Source: Spirochaetales bacterium | GTDB taxonomy: Bacteria; Spirochaetota; Spirochaetia; Treponematales; UBA12059 | Direction of reading: 5' to 3' | DNA: 64,000 nucleotides | Assembly (NCBI GenBank): GCA_016926955.1 | Contig: JAFGNN010000059.1 | Span: 62,001-126,000 of the forward strand | Notes under the pieces: model-generated | Seen by the model: only the letters and a program-made list of their open reading frames with translations | The model's database searches: none | Told to the model about the DNA's origin: nothing | Part shown: one piece after another, positions 52,438 to 61,529 of the stretch | Layout of the letters: each line of letters starts with the position of its first letter | Position numbering within the stretch: position 1 is the stretch's first letter | Made by a program: the position numbers and the translations under genes

Positions 52438-53303
52438 CCGCGCGCCGCCACGCGGGAGAGGTAGGCGCCGTACGCCGTCTTTTCGTAGCGCTGCGCCTGG
52501 GCCAGAAGTCCCGCCTCGTCCAGCCAGCCCTTGTGGAAGGCGATCTCTTCGAGACACGCGACGTAGAGCCCCTGGCGGTTTTGTATGGTCTCGATGAAGT
52601 TCGCGGCCTCGAGCAGGTCGCGCGGATTCCCCGTATCGAGCCACGCGAAGCCGCGGCCGAGCGTCTCTACCGAGAGTCGCCCCGCCTCGAGGTAGGCGTT
52701 GTTCACGCTCGTTATCTCGATCTCGCCGCGGGCCGACGGCTTCACCCCGGCGGCGACGCGGACCACCTCGTTGTCGTAGAAGTAGAGACCCGGAACCGCG
52801 TAGTTCGATTTCGGGACCGCTGGCTTCTCCTCGATGGAGAGGGCCTTGCCCCCCGGTCCGATCTCCACGACGCCGTAGGCGCGCGGATCGTCCACGTAGT
52901 ACCCGAATATGGTGGCGCCCTCGGTCCGGACCGCGGCGCGCTCCAGCACCGCGCTGAAACCCTGTCCGTAGAAGATGTTGTCGCCGAGCACCAGCGCCAC
53001 GCGGTCCTTCCCGATGAAGTCCCGCCCCACGATGAAGGCGTCCGCGAGTCCCCGCGGACTTTCCTGCACGGCGTACGAAACCTCGAGCCCCATCGCTCGC
53101 CCGTCGCCGAGCAATTCGCGGAAACCCCCGATGTCCCGCGGCGACGAGATGACGAGGATCTCGCGGATGCCCGCCAGCATCAGGGTCGACAGCGGATAGT
53201 AGATCATGGGTTTGTCGTACACCGGCAGCATCTGCTTCGACACCGCCACCGTCGCGGGGAACAACCTCGTCGCCGTTCCGCCGGCGAGAATGATGCCTTT
53301 CAT
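52434..53303 (-). CDS. rmlA: Glucose-1-phosphate thymidylyltransferase
   Basis: A 289-aa enzyme making dTDP-glucose from dTTP and glucose-1-phosphate, the entry to dTDP-rhamnose or related deoxysugars. [20 protein letters not shown] start, [51 protein letters not shown] and [16 protein letters not shown] are canonical. rmlB, rmlC and rmlD are not in the window. ATG 53303 has GGGAG 8 nt upstream. An in-frame ATG at 53321 overlapping the previous stop is the alternative. Confidence 0.96.
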   Translation of the reverse strand: MKGIILAGGTATRLFPATVAVSKQMLPVYDKPMIYYPLSTLMLAGIREILVISSPRDIGGFRELLGDGRAMGLEVSYAVQESPRGLADAFIVGRDFIGKDRVALVLGDNIFYGQGFSAVLERAAVRTEGATIFGYYVDDPRAYGVVEIGPGGKALSIEEKPAVPKSNYAVPGLYFYDNEVVRVAAGVKPSARGEIEITSVNNAYLEAGRLSVETLGRGFAWLDTGNPRDLLEAANFIETIQNRQGLYVACLEEIAFHKGWLDEAGLLAQAQRYEKTAYGAYLSRVAARG

Positions 53304-53320
53304 GGATTCGGCTCCCTTCA

Positions 53321-54580
53321 TCAGTTTCGCTTGTCCGTCCGCCCGCCGCCGCCCGTCGATCCGGATAACTCCATCAGGAAATCCGCGACGCGCGCGCCCG
53401 CTTCGCCGCGGTGACACCATGCTTCCTCGCGCGCTTCCGCGATTGCCGCCGCCACCATCGGGTCGGACCGGACCGAGGCCACCAGTTCAGCGATACCCGG
53501 GAAGTCGTCGCTGTCGAGCTTGCGCCCGATCCTCTCGACCGTCCGGAATTTCCACGGTCGTTCCCCGACATCGCTCGCGTCGTAAGGGCGCGGGTCGAAA
53601 TCCTGGGCGACGTGGAGGACGGGACGGCCGAACAGGAACGCGTAGTCGAAGATTATTCCCGAGAAATCGGAAATCATGACATCGGCCCTCGAAAGTGAGC
53701 CCAGGTTTTCCCTCCCGAAATCCCATTCCACGTTCGCATACGGCTCAAGCGAAGCCCGAAGTTCGTCGAGCATCGACGTCTCGGACTTCACGGATTGGGG
53801 GTGGGGCCTGACGATCAATTCGAGGCCGCTCCGGGCCAGCGGTTCAAGCAATCTCATTCCATGGCGGGCGAGGATGCCGCTCGGCCCCCACGACGGCGAG
53901 ACGAGGACAGTCGTTCCGTCCCTGGATCCTGCCGCGAGCGTTTTCAATTCCTGCGCGTAGACGTCCAGGTAGGTGGAGCCGACGACGCGCAAGGCCTTCG
54001 CCGGGAGGCCCCGCCTGGCTTCCAGCTCGCGGATGGCCGCGGACTGGTAATCGCCCGAAAGCAAAACGGAATCGAAGTAGTCGAGCCCGAAAAGCCGGTA
54101 TGAAGTAGCGTCGTCCACGGCGTGCAGGATGTGCGCGTAATGTCCGACTCCGCGCGAACGTTTGAACTGGTAGACATCGAGCCCAGGAGTAGTGGTCAGG
54201 CATACGTCGGCCTCGAGCATGCGCATGCGCGCCCACGCGGCGTCGCCGGTTCCGATGTAGGAAGGCTTGAGCCTCGAATGCCCCGAGCTCAGGCCAGGGT
54301 CGGATTCCTCCATCGACAGGTAGCGCGCCTCCACGCCACGCCGCTCGAGCTCCTCCACCACCGGCTTGAAAACGTTCCAGTAGCGAGCGCCCTCCGAATG
54401 CAGCACGATCCGGGCGCGCTCGCCGCCTGAGACCCGGACGGACACGGCGCTCGCGCGCGCGAAGCGGCCTTTCAGCCACACCCAGAAATGCTTGGAGAAG
54501 AAGTAGACGGTCGTGGCCAGGCCCACGGCGATCGAAAACAGGGCGCTGCCCGTGCCCGGGTCGATGTACAGCGGATTCAT
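53321..54580 (-). CDS. CDP-glycerol glycerophosphotransferase-like (TagB/TagF) protein
   Basis: A 419-aa protein: an N-terminal membrane-proximal hydrophobic segment ([20 protein letters not shown]) and a GT-B-like catalytic part with [49 protein letters not shown] and [20 protein letters not shown]. Family enzymes move glycerol- or ribitol-phosphate from CDP-alditol to a lipid-linked acceptor and belong to teichoic-acid synthesis. In a diderm this suggests phospho-decorated surface glycan. The start ATG 54580 overlaps the stop of the YidC-like/sulfatase fusion (ATGA), so they are made together. Confidence 0.88.
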   Translation of the reverse strand: MNPLYIDPGTGSALFSIAVGLATTVYFFSKHFWVWLKGRFARASAVSVRVSGGERARIVLHSEGARYWNVFKPVVEELERRGVEARYLSMEESDPGLSSGHSRLKPSYIGTGDAAWARMRMLEADVCLTTTPGLDVYQFKRSRGVGHYAHILHAVDDATSYRLFGLDYFDSVLLSGDYQSAAIRELEARRGLPAKALRVVGSTYLDVYAQELKTLAAGSRDGTTVLVSPSWGPSGILARHGMRLLEPLARSGLELIVRPHPQSVKSETSMLDELRASLEPYANVEWDFGRENLGSLSRADVMISDFSGIIFDYAFLFGRPVLHVAQDFDPRPYDASDVGERPWKFRTVERIGRKLDSDDFPGIAELVASVRSDPMVAAAIAEAREEAWCHRGEAGARVADFLMELSGSTGGGGRTDKRN

Positions 54581-57267
54581 CGCGCGTAATCCCAGTTTGT
54601 TTCGGAGAAAAGATCGTCCTTCACCACGATCAGGTCTTCGGGGCCGAAATCGAGAGTATTCCGTTTCTGGTCGGACGGATCATACAGGGGCTTGTCGACG
54701 ATCGTCACGCTTTCGCCCGGCGCGAGCGTCCGGAACGGTTGCCCCGTGAACGGGTTCGCCTCGCGTCCGATAGTAGCCGTCGCCAGTGCCGGCGTATCCG
54801 CGTTGGTCCGGAACGAACGGTCGACGGCGAAATCCGAGTCCGAGCCGAAATCCTTCACCATGAAGAGCGGATTGAAGGCCGGGGCGCGGGTCGGATTCCG
54901 CGGGAAGTCCGCGAACTCCGGCAACGCTAGATCCGCTCCGTGATCGGCAACGATGATTATCCGGGTGTTGTCATAGACGCCTTCGGCCCGAAGCTTGTCG
55001 AGGAAGCGTCCGATCATGCGGAGAGACGCGGCGTTCACCCGATAGGTGCGCTCGGTGAAGTCGTCGGCGAAGCGCGGCGTGTCGGGCCGCCTCGGATTCC
55101 GGGCCGGCACCCAACCATCCGCGTCCAGGATCGCCGAGTCGTGCGCCGTGTCGTTGACCATCAGCGCGAACGAGTCCGCCCCGTCGTCGACGGCTACCAG
55201 CTCCGGCAGGTAATCGAGGGCCGCGTACTTGTCGATGAAGTCGGCGTACTCGTCCGGCACGTAGCGCGAGTCCCACCACTTGCCTTGATCGTATATGCCG
55301 TAACGGAGCGGGGTCGGCGCCAGCTTGAGGAGCGAAAACCGCGTCAGGCAACGGTCTATCCGGGCCGTCGGGTCGATTGCCATGCCGTGCTCCTCGAGCC
55401 AGCGCTGGGTGTAGCGGCCGGTGAGGTTGAAGGCGCGGATTCCAGGATATTTCCGGAATATCGTGTTGTCGGGCACCCAGCTGTAATTGGCCCAGGACGC
55501 GTCGCTGATGGCGCTGCGCCATCCCTCCTCGGCGAAGGCCCGGGGCAGGACCGCGAGCGCCTCGTTGTGCTTCGAAACGAGCGATTCCCCGGATCGGGCG
55601 TTGATGGCTTGCGGCGTGTACTCGTAACCGCCGTATAAGGGCGGAGCTCCGGCGAGCGTATGCGGATTGAACGAAAGCGTGTTCGGATACCAGACGAAAC
55701 CGCGGTATTTTTCCGCGAGACCCGGATCGTCCTCCATCGCGTACCGCACGAAGGCGCTGATGCCGCGATCGAGCATTATGACGAAGACGTTCCGGCCGGT
55801 ATTAGTGAACGTGAACGTCGGTTCGAATTCCCCGTCTTTCGGCACGCCTTCGTCGACCGCCCGGATAACGCGCAATTCCTCGAGTCCCGTCGCTATCGCG
55901 TACGCCTTCACGCCCGAGGTCGTCGCCAATCCGACGAGGCAGATGGCCGCCGCTGCCGACAGGACGCGCGCCTTACGCAGACGGATCAGCACGACCACGC
56001 CGAGCGCGGCCGCGAGCAGCGCCGCGATATTGAGGCCGCTCATGATCGTCGTCTCGCGGAGCACTCCCGCGCTCTGGAACAGCAATTGGGGGGAAATGGC
56101 GCCGTAGCTCCCGCCGAACGCGAACACGTTCACGAGCGCGCCCGCGGCCAAAACCGCGAACGCCGCGGCGAGGCCGGCGCGGGCCTTCCATCCGGCCAGC
56201 GCGTAAAGCAAGGCCGGCCAGAGGAGGAACAAGCCCGCGGATTCGGAGAACGCGCGGCCGATGAAGTCGGCCGGTCCGCGAGAGGCGCCAGCGAAAGCGA
56301 ACTCCTGCGGCGAGCTGCCGATCAGGGCCGAGGGCACCGCGATTCCCGCGAGTACCGTCAGGGCGAGCGCGGACAGGATGAAGACGCCCGCGGTTTCCTT
56401 CGGGTTCTTGAAACCCGGCGCCAGGGTACTGTCGAGCAGGCGGCGGCCGAGCGCGGCCAGCAGCGGCGCCGCAAGCACGAAGCCGGCGAGCGCGACGACG
56501 ACGAGCCGCTTGCGCGCGGTGGTGTCGAGCACGAACAGGGCCGCGCCGGCCGCCCCGACCGAGAGGATTGCCATGATCGCCCAGAACGCGACGAGCGGGC
56601 GCTTGAGCCGGTAGAAGACATTCTTGACGAACGAGAACATGTTGTTCAAGGTCCAGTAGAGCACCAGTCCCGACGGGGAAGCGTAGAGCAGAGCCAGGAA
56701 GATCGCGGCCATGCCGTAGAGCTGGGCTTTCTCGCGGACCGGAAGACCGCGCGCATAGACCGCCGAAGCCGCGACGTTAACCAAGGTCATGATTATCGGC
56801 AGCAGGTTGACGGCGGCTCCGCCGAAGCTCAACAGCCCGTCCGGTTTCGAAAGATCGCGCAGCAACCAAAAGCCGCGGCCGGACAGCTCCGGAAGGGACG
56901 AAAGGAACGAGTACGCCGCGATGAAGAACGGCACCTGCAGGAACAGGCCGAAGCTGCTCCGGAGCGCGTAGATCGGGTGGTAATGGTTTTGCCGATAGTA
57001 GGTCGAGAGGATCATCAGCCGCTCGTCGCCCTTGAACACGGCCTTGATGTCGTCGATCTTCGGCTGCAGGCGCTTCCGCGTTTCGCGCTCCAGAGCCTGG
57101 AGCCGTTCCGCCCGGGCGTAGAGCGGCAAGGTCAGCACGTTCACCGCCAGGCTGACGCCCGCGATGGCCAGGCCGGTGCTGTGCGTCACGCGCGAGAACA
57201 GCAGATAGACCAGCTCGATGATGCCTTCGACAGGAAAGATGACAAGGCTATGGAAAATATCAGCCAC
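54577..57267 (-). CDS. YidC-like/sulfatase-like fusion membrane protein
   Basis: An 896-aa protein. Residues 1-215 clearly follow the YidC/Oxa1 fold: SLAVNVLTLPLYARAERLQ, QPKIDDIKAVFKGDERLMIL, HPIYALRSSFGLFLQVPFFI and LYASPSGLVLYWTLNNMFSF. The groove Arg of true insertases (usually in xxRxLLLPL) is Asn-43. Residues about 220-450 hold several more membrane helices. Residues about 480-896 are an alkaline-phosphatase-superfamily domain: NVFVIMLDRGIS, LAGAPPLYGGYEYTPQA and IIIVADHGAD (metal site). I infer transfer of a phospho- or sulfo-type group to glycan on the periplasmic side. It overlaps the GT31 gene by 8 nt and the CDP-glycerol transferase gene by 4 nt. Confidence 0.87.
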   Translation of the reverse strand: MADIFHSLVIFPVEGIIELVYLLFSRVTHSTGLAIAGVSLAVNVLTLPLYARAERLQALERETRKRLQPKIDDIKAVFKGDERLMILSTYYRQNHYHPIYALRSSFGLFLQVPFFIAAYSFLSSLPELSGRGFWLLRDLSKPDGLLSFGGAAVNLLPIIMTLVNVAASAVYARGLPVREKAQLYGMAAIFLALLYASPSGLVLYWTLNNMFSFVKNVFYRLKRPLVAFWAIMAILSVGAAGAALFVLDTTARKRLVVVALAGFVLAAPLLAALGRRLLDSTLAPGFKNPKETAGVFILSALALTVLAGIAVPSALIGSSPQEFAFAGASRGPADFIGRAFSESAGLFLLWPALLYALAGWKARAGLAAAFAVLAAGALVNVFAFGGSYGAISPQLLFQSAGVLRETTIMSGLNIAALLAAALGVVVLIRLRKARVLSAAAAICLVGLATTSGVKAYAIATGLEELRVIRAVDEGVPKDGEFEPTFTFTNTGRNVFVIMLDRGISAFVRYAMEDDPGLAEKYRGFVWYPNTLSFNPHTLAGAPPLYGGYEYTPQAINARSGESLVSKHNEALAVLPRAFAEEGWRSAISDASWANYSWVPDNTIFRKYPGIRAFNLTGRYTQRWLEEHGMAIDPTARIDRCLTRFSLLKLAPTPLRYGIYDQGKWWDSRYVPDEYADFIDKYAALDYLPELVAVDDGADSFALMVNDTAHDSAILDADGWVPARNPRRPDTPRFADDFTERTYRVNAASLRMIGRFLDKLRAEGVYDNTRIIIVADHGADLALPEFADFPRNPTRAPAFNPLFMVKDFGSDSDFAVDRSFRTNADTPALATATIGREANPFTGQPFRTLAPGESVTIVDKPLYDPSDQKRNTLDFGPEDLIVVKDDLFSETNWDYAR

Positions 57268-58114
57268 GTGTTTTGCTCCGGTTCGCGAGTGCGCTCGAAA
57301 TGCGATTTACCAACGATTTTGTCCTGAACCGCCTGGCCACGAATCGGAAGCCGACATCGTACGCGCGCGCGAGCGGGCCTGGAGCGCGCGGCATACTCCC
57401 ACGGCGGAGCAGGTACATTTCCCTGATGCCGAGCGCGTGGTAGGCTACGGGATGGTCCGCGACGGGACGATCGACGACGATTCCGTTCCCGTCGAGATAG
57501 GGATTCCCGGGATACCGATAAGGAGGGCAGGAGTAGAAGCCATCGGCGAATGTTACCTTGACCGAACGCTCGCGCTTCGCGAGCCAGGCCATCGCCACAT
57601 CGCACGCTCCGGCCAGATCGGGGAACTCGCTCGGCCACGCGTCGATGAAAGCGGGAATCGCGGTAGCGAGCGCTTCGACCAAGGCGCGAGACAGCGCGAA
57701 TCCCGGACCGCCCGCGGGGAAGATCAAGCGTTCGCCGCGGATCTCCGCCTGCCCGCAATGCCCGCCGATCAGGAGCTCCCGTTCCGGATCGAAACCGGCG
57801 AGCAGCGCGCGGAGATTGTCGGCGTACACGTAGGCGTCGCACCCGGTCAGGAAATACCACGAGGCGCCCGGGAAGCGCCTTCGCAATTCCAGGAGACCGA
57901 GGAACTGCTTCTTGTGGGCCGAGGCGTAGTCCTCGCCCACCTCGGGCCCGAGCGATGCCATACGGAGTTCCGGGTCTGACTTCCAGCCGCCGATGAGCAG
58001 GGCGTTCGGGAAATCCCTGAGCCAGGTTTCCTGTACCGACAAGGCGCGCTCGCGCAGGTTCAACGCCGACGTGAAAACGCCGACGGCGACATTCTCGATT
58101 GAAAGTTCCTTCAC
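57260..58114 (-). CDS. Fringe-like (GT31) glycosyltransferase
   Basis: A 284-aa GT-A protein resembling Fringe/beta-1,3-glycosyltransferases: VAVGVFTSALNLRERALSVQ and ETWLRDFP start, WYFLTGCDAYVYADNLRALL (metal motif G-C-D-A-Y where many have D-D-D-T-Y), IFPAGGPGFALSRALVEAL and YHALGIREMY. It would add a sugar, often GlcNAc or Gal. The start ATG 58114 overlaps the LicD stop (ATGA). Confidence 0.8.
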   Translation of the reverse strand: MKELSIENVAVGVFTSALNLRERALSVQETWLRDFPNALLIGGWKSDPELRMASLGPEVGEDYASAHKKQFLGLLELRRRFPGASWYFLTGCDAYVYADNLRALLAGFDPERELLIGGHCGQAEIRGERLIFPAGGPGFALSRALVEALATAIPAFIDAWPSEFPDLAGACDVAMAWLAKRERSVKVTFADGFYSCPPYRYPGNPYLDGNGIVVDRPVADHPVAYHALGIREMYLLRRGSMPRAPGPLARAYDVGFRFVARRFRTKSLVNRISSALANRSKTRG

Positions 58115-59001
58115 TTCGACCCAGCTTTGCCGTTATGGCGCTCGTCCCAAGCCAGGCCGCTCCAATGCGGGTTCGGGCCGGTCGGGTAGATGGCGCCCAC
58201 CGCATGCTCGCTTTTCCGCTGTTCTTCCGGCGGCGGCTTCATGTAGTCGCCGAAGTAATCGGAGAGGTAGCGGTGGGGATCCGCGGGGCCGTGGAACTCG
58301 GCGTCCTCGAAGCGGATATCCTTGAGCGGGAACACCACCTCGTCGGGGAAGCGGTTCCGCCACCGGATCGGCGGCTCGTACGCCCAGGCGCGATCTCCCT
58401 TCTCGAACCAGGCGGCCACGGCCCGGCCGATCGGCTTGATCTTCGTCACGCCGATGAAGGCGTATTGCGCCGCGCCGAACAGCGCCCGCTTGAGGTTGCT
58501 CTTCAGCGGAAGCGAGCGCTCCGGAAGCTCGGGGCGCTTCGAGAGCGGCGGCAGCAGGGAGTAGAAATTCCTGAAGGCGTGCTGGCGTTCCGTCTCCTTC
58601 ACAGCGGGAAAGACGTCGATGAAGATCGCCTGCGAATACGGGTAAGGGCCGGTCTCCTCGACCAGGTGGCTGTAGCGGTCGCGGATCTTGACCCAAGGAC
58701 AGGAAAACCCGGGATCGGTCCGAGGCGTCTGGAAGAACATGTCGAAGGGAAGCTCGGCAGCCGCGATGCCGACGAAGCGATCGTAGTCCTCCTTCGGCAT
58801 GAGGACGTCCACGTCGTCGTCCCAGGGGATGAAGCCCCCGTGGCGCACCGCGCCGAGCAGCGTGCCGGCGTCGAGCCAGTAGCGGAGCCCGTTCCGTTCG
58901 CAGATTCCGTGGAAAGCCTTGAGCAGGCGAAGCATGACGAACTGTGCCTGCCTGAGCGGGGTGTCGCCCTGCAACCGATTGTCGGGAAGTTCTTCAGGCA
59001 T
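58111..59001 (-). CDS. LicD-family phospho-group transferase, copy 2
   Basis: A 296-aa paralogue of the LicD at 51511: [60 protein letters not shown] and IDVFPAVKETERQHAFRNFY. The signature acidic residues are intact. Two LicD copies in one locus suggest two different acceptor sugars or donors. ATG 59001 overlaps the GT2 gene end by 8 nt. Confidence 0.92.
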   Translation of the reverse strand: MPEELPDNRLQGDTPLRQAQFVMLRLLKAFHGICERNGLRYWLDAGTLLGAVRHGGFIPWDDDVDVLMPKEDYDRFVGIAAAELPFDMFFQTPRTDPGFSCPWVKIRDRYSHLVEETGPYPYSQAIFIDVFPAVKETERQHAFRNFYSLLPPLSKRPELPERSLPLKSNLKRALFGAAQYAFIGVTKIKPIGRAVAAWFEKGDRAWAYEPPIRWRNRFPDEVVFPLKDIRFEDAEFHGPADPHRYLSDYFGDYMKPPPEEQRKSEHAVGAIYPTGPNPHWSGLAWDERHNGKAGSK

Positions 59002-59812
59002 CGCGCTTCCCCCCGAAGATGGCCTTGCGGATATTCTTGTAGAGGTGTTTCGGGAAGAGGCCGACCACGATCGGCTTGATCACGTAGAGGAGTCCGACGG
59101 GCATGAGCCCGAGGCGCTTGAATCCGCGCCATCGGACCCTCGCCTCGGTCAAGGCGTAGCGAAATTTCCGCTTCCGGTATGACTCGATTTCCTCGCGGTA
59201 CTCGAGCAGTTTCTCGGGCAAATTGGCGCCGGGCAGGCCGGCGGCGTGCAAGCGCATGAAGAGATCGTAGTCCTCGGAGCGGCCGATGGCCGGGTCGGCG
59301 TCGTATCCTCCGACGGCCGCGAGCGCGGCGGAGCGGAATACGACGGTGGGATGCGCATACGGGCTGCGGAGCAGGAAATCGCGGGCCTCGGGCCGCTCCG
59401 GATAGTCAATGCCGCCCCAGACTCCCGAGCCGTCGAAGAGCGAGATCGAGCAGCCGCAGAACGAAAACTCCGGATGCGCGTCGAGGAACGCGACCTGCTT
59501 TCCAATCCGGTCCGGCCGCGAGACGTCGTCGCCATCCATGCGCGCGAGGTATTCGCCGCGCGCGACGGAAACGCAATGGTTCAGCGTCGCCGACAGCCCC
59601 GAGTTCCGTTCGTTTCGGAGGACGACGACCCGGGAATCCATCCGAGCCAGACGCTCGAGCTCAGCGAACGTTCCGTCCGTCGATCCGTCGTCGCAGACGA
59701 TGAGCTCGAGGTCAGGGAAATCCTGCGCGAGCATCGATTCGACGGCCGCGCCGACGGTGGCTTCGCAGTTGTAGGCGCCCATGATCACCGATACGCGCGG
59801 AGTCGGGTTCAT
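58994..59812 (-). CDS. GT2-family glycosyltransferase
   Basis: A 272-aa GT-A enzyme: VSVIMGAYNCEATVGAAVES, LELIVCDDGSTDGTFAELER, ARMDGDDVSRPDRIGKQVAF (D-x-D), GRSEDYDLFMRLHAAG and a basic hydrophobic C-terminal region (LLYVIKPIVVGLFPKHLY) suited to membrane contact. ATG at 59812 overlaps the GT11 stop (ATGA). Donor unknown. Confidence 0.93.
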   Translation of the reverse strand: MNPTPRVSVIMGAYNCEATVGAAVESMLAQDFPDLELIVCDDGSTDGTFAELERLARMDSRVVVLRNERNSGLSATLNHCVSVARGEYLARMDGDDVSRPDRIGKQVAFLDAHPEFSFCGCSISLFDGSGVWGGIDYPERPEARDFLLRSPYAHPTVVFRSAALAAVGGYDADPAIGRSEDYDLFMRLHAAGLPGANLPEKLLEYREEIESYRKRKFRYALTEARVRWRGFKRLGLMPVGLLYVIKPIVVGLFPKHLYKNIRKAIFGGKRDA

Positions 59813-60690
59813 ATGGGGATCCTTTCCCAAGACTCCGGCACGACGTCGCCGAAGCGGTACGAATAGTAATGGTCGCGATCCTCGATCTCGCGGCGGTTCC
59901 AGACCGTAGGGGCGACAACGCGCTTTTCTGGCGAAGAATCGAGCCAGGCACCCCACCAGCTGAACGAGGAATTAGCCACGACGTGGTGGTCGCATGCCGA
60001 CATCATCGCCATGTCCTGCCAGCTCAGGGCGCCGCGATTCCAGTCCACGAACGTGGCCGGCGTCGGCCCGAGCTCGAGCGCGTTCCTGCAATACTCGAGG
60101 TCGTCGGAGAACACCAGGAACGAAGCCGCGCCGGCGGCGCGCATCGATTCGGCCGCTCGCCGATAATAGTCGGGCGTGCAGATATCGAGGTTCGGGTGCG
60201 CGAGGTAATCGCCGCGTCGGACGTGCACGCTGGCAACCGGGCGGCGGACGGATTCGAGGAGCCTGCGATTACGGTCGGAGAGCGGAGGCTTGAAGGCGAA
60301 CTCCGCCCTCAAGTCGCCGGCGATTCCCTCGAAATACTTCTCGCTCTGCCAGTAGCCTTCGAAATAGCGGTCGCCCGGCATGTCGTAGACCTCGGGTTGC
60401 CACCCGAATTTCCTGTCGATGAAATGCGTGCTTTTGGTGAAGTACTTCCGCCTGAACCGTCCGAGCGCTCCCCGGGGCTTCGTCGAAAGCCTGTCCACGT
60501 CCCGCGCTTCCGCGAGCGGCAGCGCCATAGCGAACAGGACGTCGAGCTCGAAGCCGTTGTGCGCCGGATCGTCGCCGAAGGCCGAAGCATCGATGAAGAT
60601 CTCGTCGCCCGTCGCCTTCCCGAGCGAGCGCGCGAAGGCGTACTGGAACATCTGGTTTCCGAGCCCGCCGTGGACCTTGACGATCTTCAC
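59809..60690 (-). CDS. GT11-family glycosyltransferase (alpha-1,2-fucosyltransferase type), copy 1
   Basis: A 293-aa enzyme with the family start VHGGLGNQMFQYAFARSLGK, donor motif ASVHVRRGDYLAHPN and motif III VVANSSFSWWGAWLDSSPEK. These are typical of alpha-1,2-fucosyltransferases using GDP-fucose. No gmd or fcl genes are in the window. It overlaps its neighbours by 4 nt on both sides. Confidence 0.92.
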   Translation of the reverse strand: MKIVKVHGGLGNQMFQYAFARSLGKATGDEIFIDASAFGDDPAHNGFELDVLFAMALPLAEARDVDRLSTKPRGALGRFRRKYFTKSTHFIDRKFGWQPEVYDMPGDRYFEGYWQSEKYFEGIAGDLRAEFAFKPPLSDRNRRLLESVRRPVASVHVRRGDYLAHPNLDICTPDYYRRAAESMRAAGAASFLVFSDDLEYCRNALELGPTPATFVDWNRGALSWQDMAMMSACDHHVVANSSFSWWGAWLDSSPEKRVVAPTVWNRREIEDRDHYYSYRFGDVVPESWERIPI

Positions 60691-61529
60691 GAAACGCCCT
60701 CTATCGTCGTCTTCCAGTAATCGATGAAAAGCGCTTCGGCCGAGAATCCCGAGCGATGGGCATCGTACCAGTCATCGAGTTTCGATTCGTCGAACGAGGC
60801 AAGCTCGTCCCACGAATCGACCGCAAGCATGGGAATTCCCAGCCGGATGAAATAATCGCTCCATGCTGATTTCTTGACTATCGGCACCGTTCCCAAGTAT
60901 AGGGCTTCCCAGGTGCGATGGCAGTCAAAACCATTGCCTGGAGGCGACAGCGCGAACTTGCAGGACGCCATGAGCGTCTGGAATTCCTCGATGCTTATCC
61001 GATTCTCGTTGCCTGTTCCGAGCGGGTGCCGTCTGGCCGCCGCCAAGGCCGGCTCGCGTTCGCGGCGATTCGTGGCCACATTGAACGAGCAGAAAATGCG
61101 GGTCTGCTTTTCCCCTCCGAGCCGCTTGATCCGCTCGATCCGTTCGACCTTTCCGGAGTTGCCGTAATACCGGTTTTCCAGACCTATCGGCAAAGGCGAC
61201 ACGCGCGGATCCTCGAAGAGGACGTTCTGTCCGAACCAATGACGGAGCGATGAAGGCAACAGCGCACGGAACTCGTCACCGAAGTTGATGTCGCTGTTGC
61301 CCGATACCAGCACGAAGTTCCGTCCACCGGCTTCCGCTTTGGCGCGAAGCAAGCTCTCTACGTGGTCGCCTTCGCAAAAGACTACTTCGGCTTCCGCGTG
61401 GCCCAGATCGGGACGCTTCCCTTCCACGCGGTGACGAATAAAGGCGCGGATGCCGTCGCCGGAAACGTATGGCGCGCTCGAACGCCGGAAGACATAGAAT
61501 TCCCTGCAGAGCCTGGTGTATGCGCTCAT
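60687..61529 (-). CDS. Exostosin/GT47-like glycosyltransferase
   Basis: A 280-aa protein with FALSPPGNGFDCHRTWEALY followed by LGTVPIVKKSAWSD, the donor-binding pattern of exostosin-like transferases. Upstream, FVLVSGNSDINFGDEF and RIFCSFNVATNRREREPALA form the Rossmann-like core. Donor unknown. ATG 61529 overlaps the next gene's stop (ATGA). Confidence 0.75.
   Translation of the reverse strand: MSAYTRLCREFYVFRRSSAPYVSGDGIRAFIRHRVEGKRPDLGHAEAEVVFCEGDHVESLLRAKAEAGGRNFVLVSGNSDINFGDEFRALLPSSLRHWFGQNVLFEDPRVSPLPIGLENRYYGNSGKVERIERIKRLGGEKQTRIFCSFNVATNRREREPALAAARRHPLGTGNENRISIEEFQTLMASCKFALSPPGNGFDCHRTWEALYLGTVPIVKKSAWSDYFIRLGIPMLAVDSWDELASFDESKLDDWYDAHRSGFSAEALFIDYWKTTIEGVS

Noticed and set aside
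54577-57267. YidC-like N terminus taken as the housekeeping insertase
   Set aside because: The groove Arg is missing, a sulfatase-like domain is fused, and the setting is glycan genes. The housekeeping YidC is normally beside rnpA and rpmH, which are not here.
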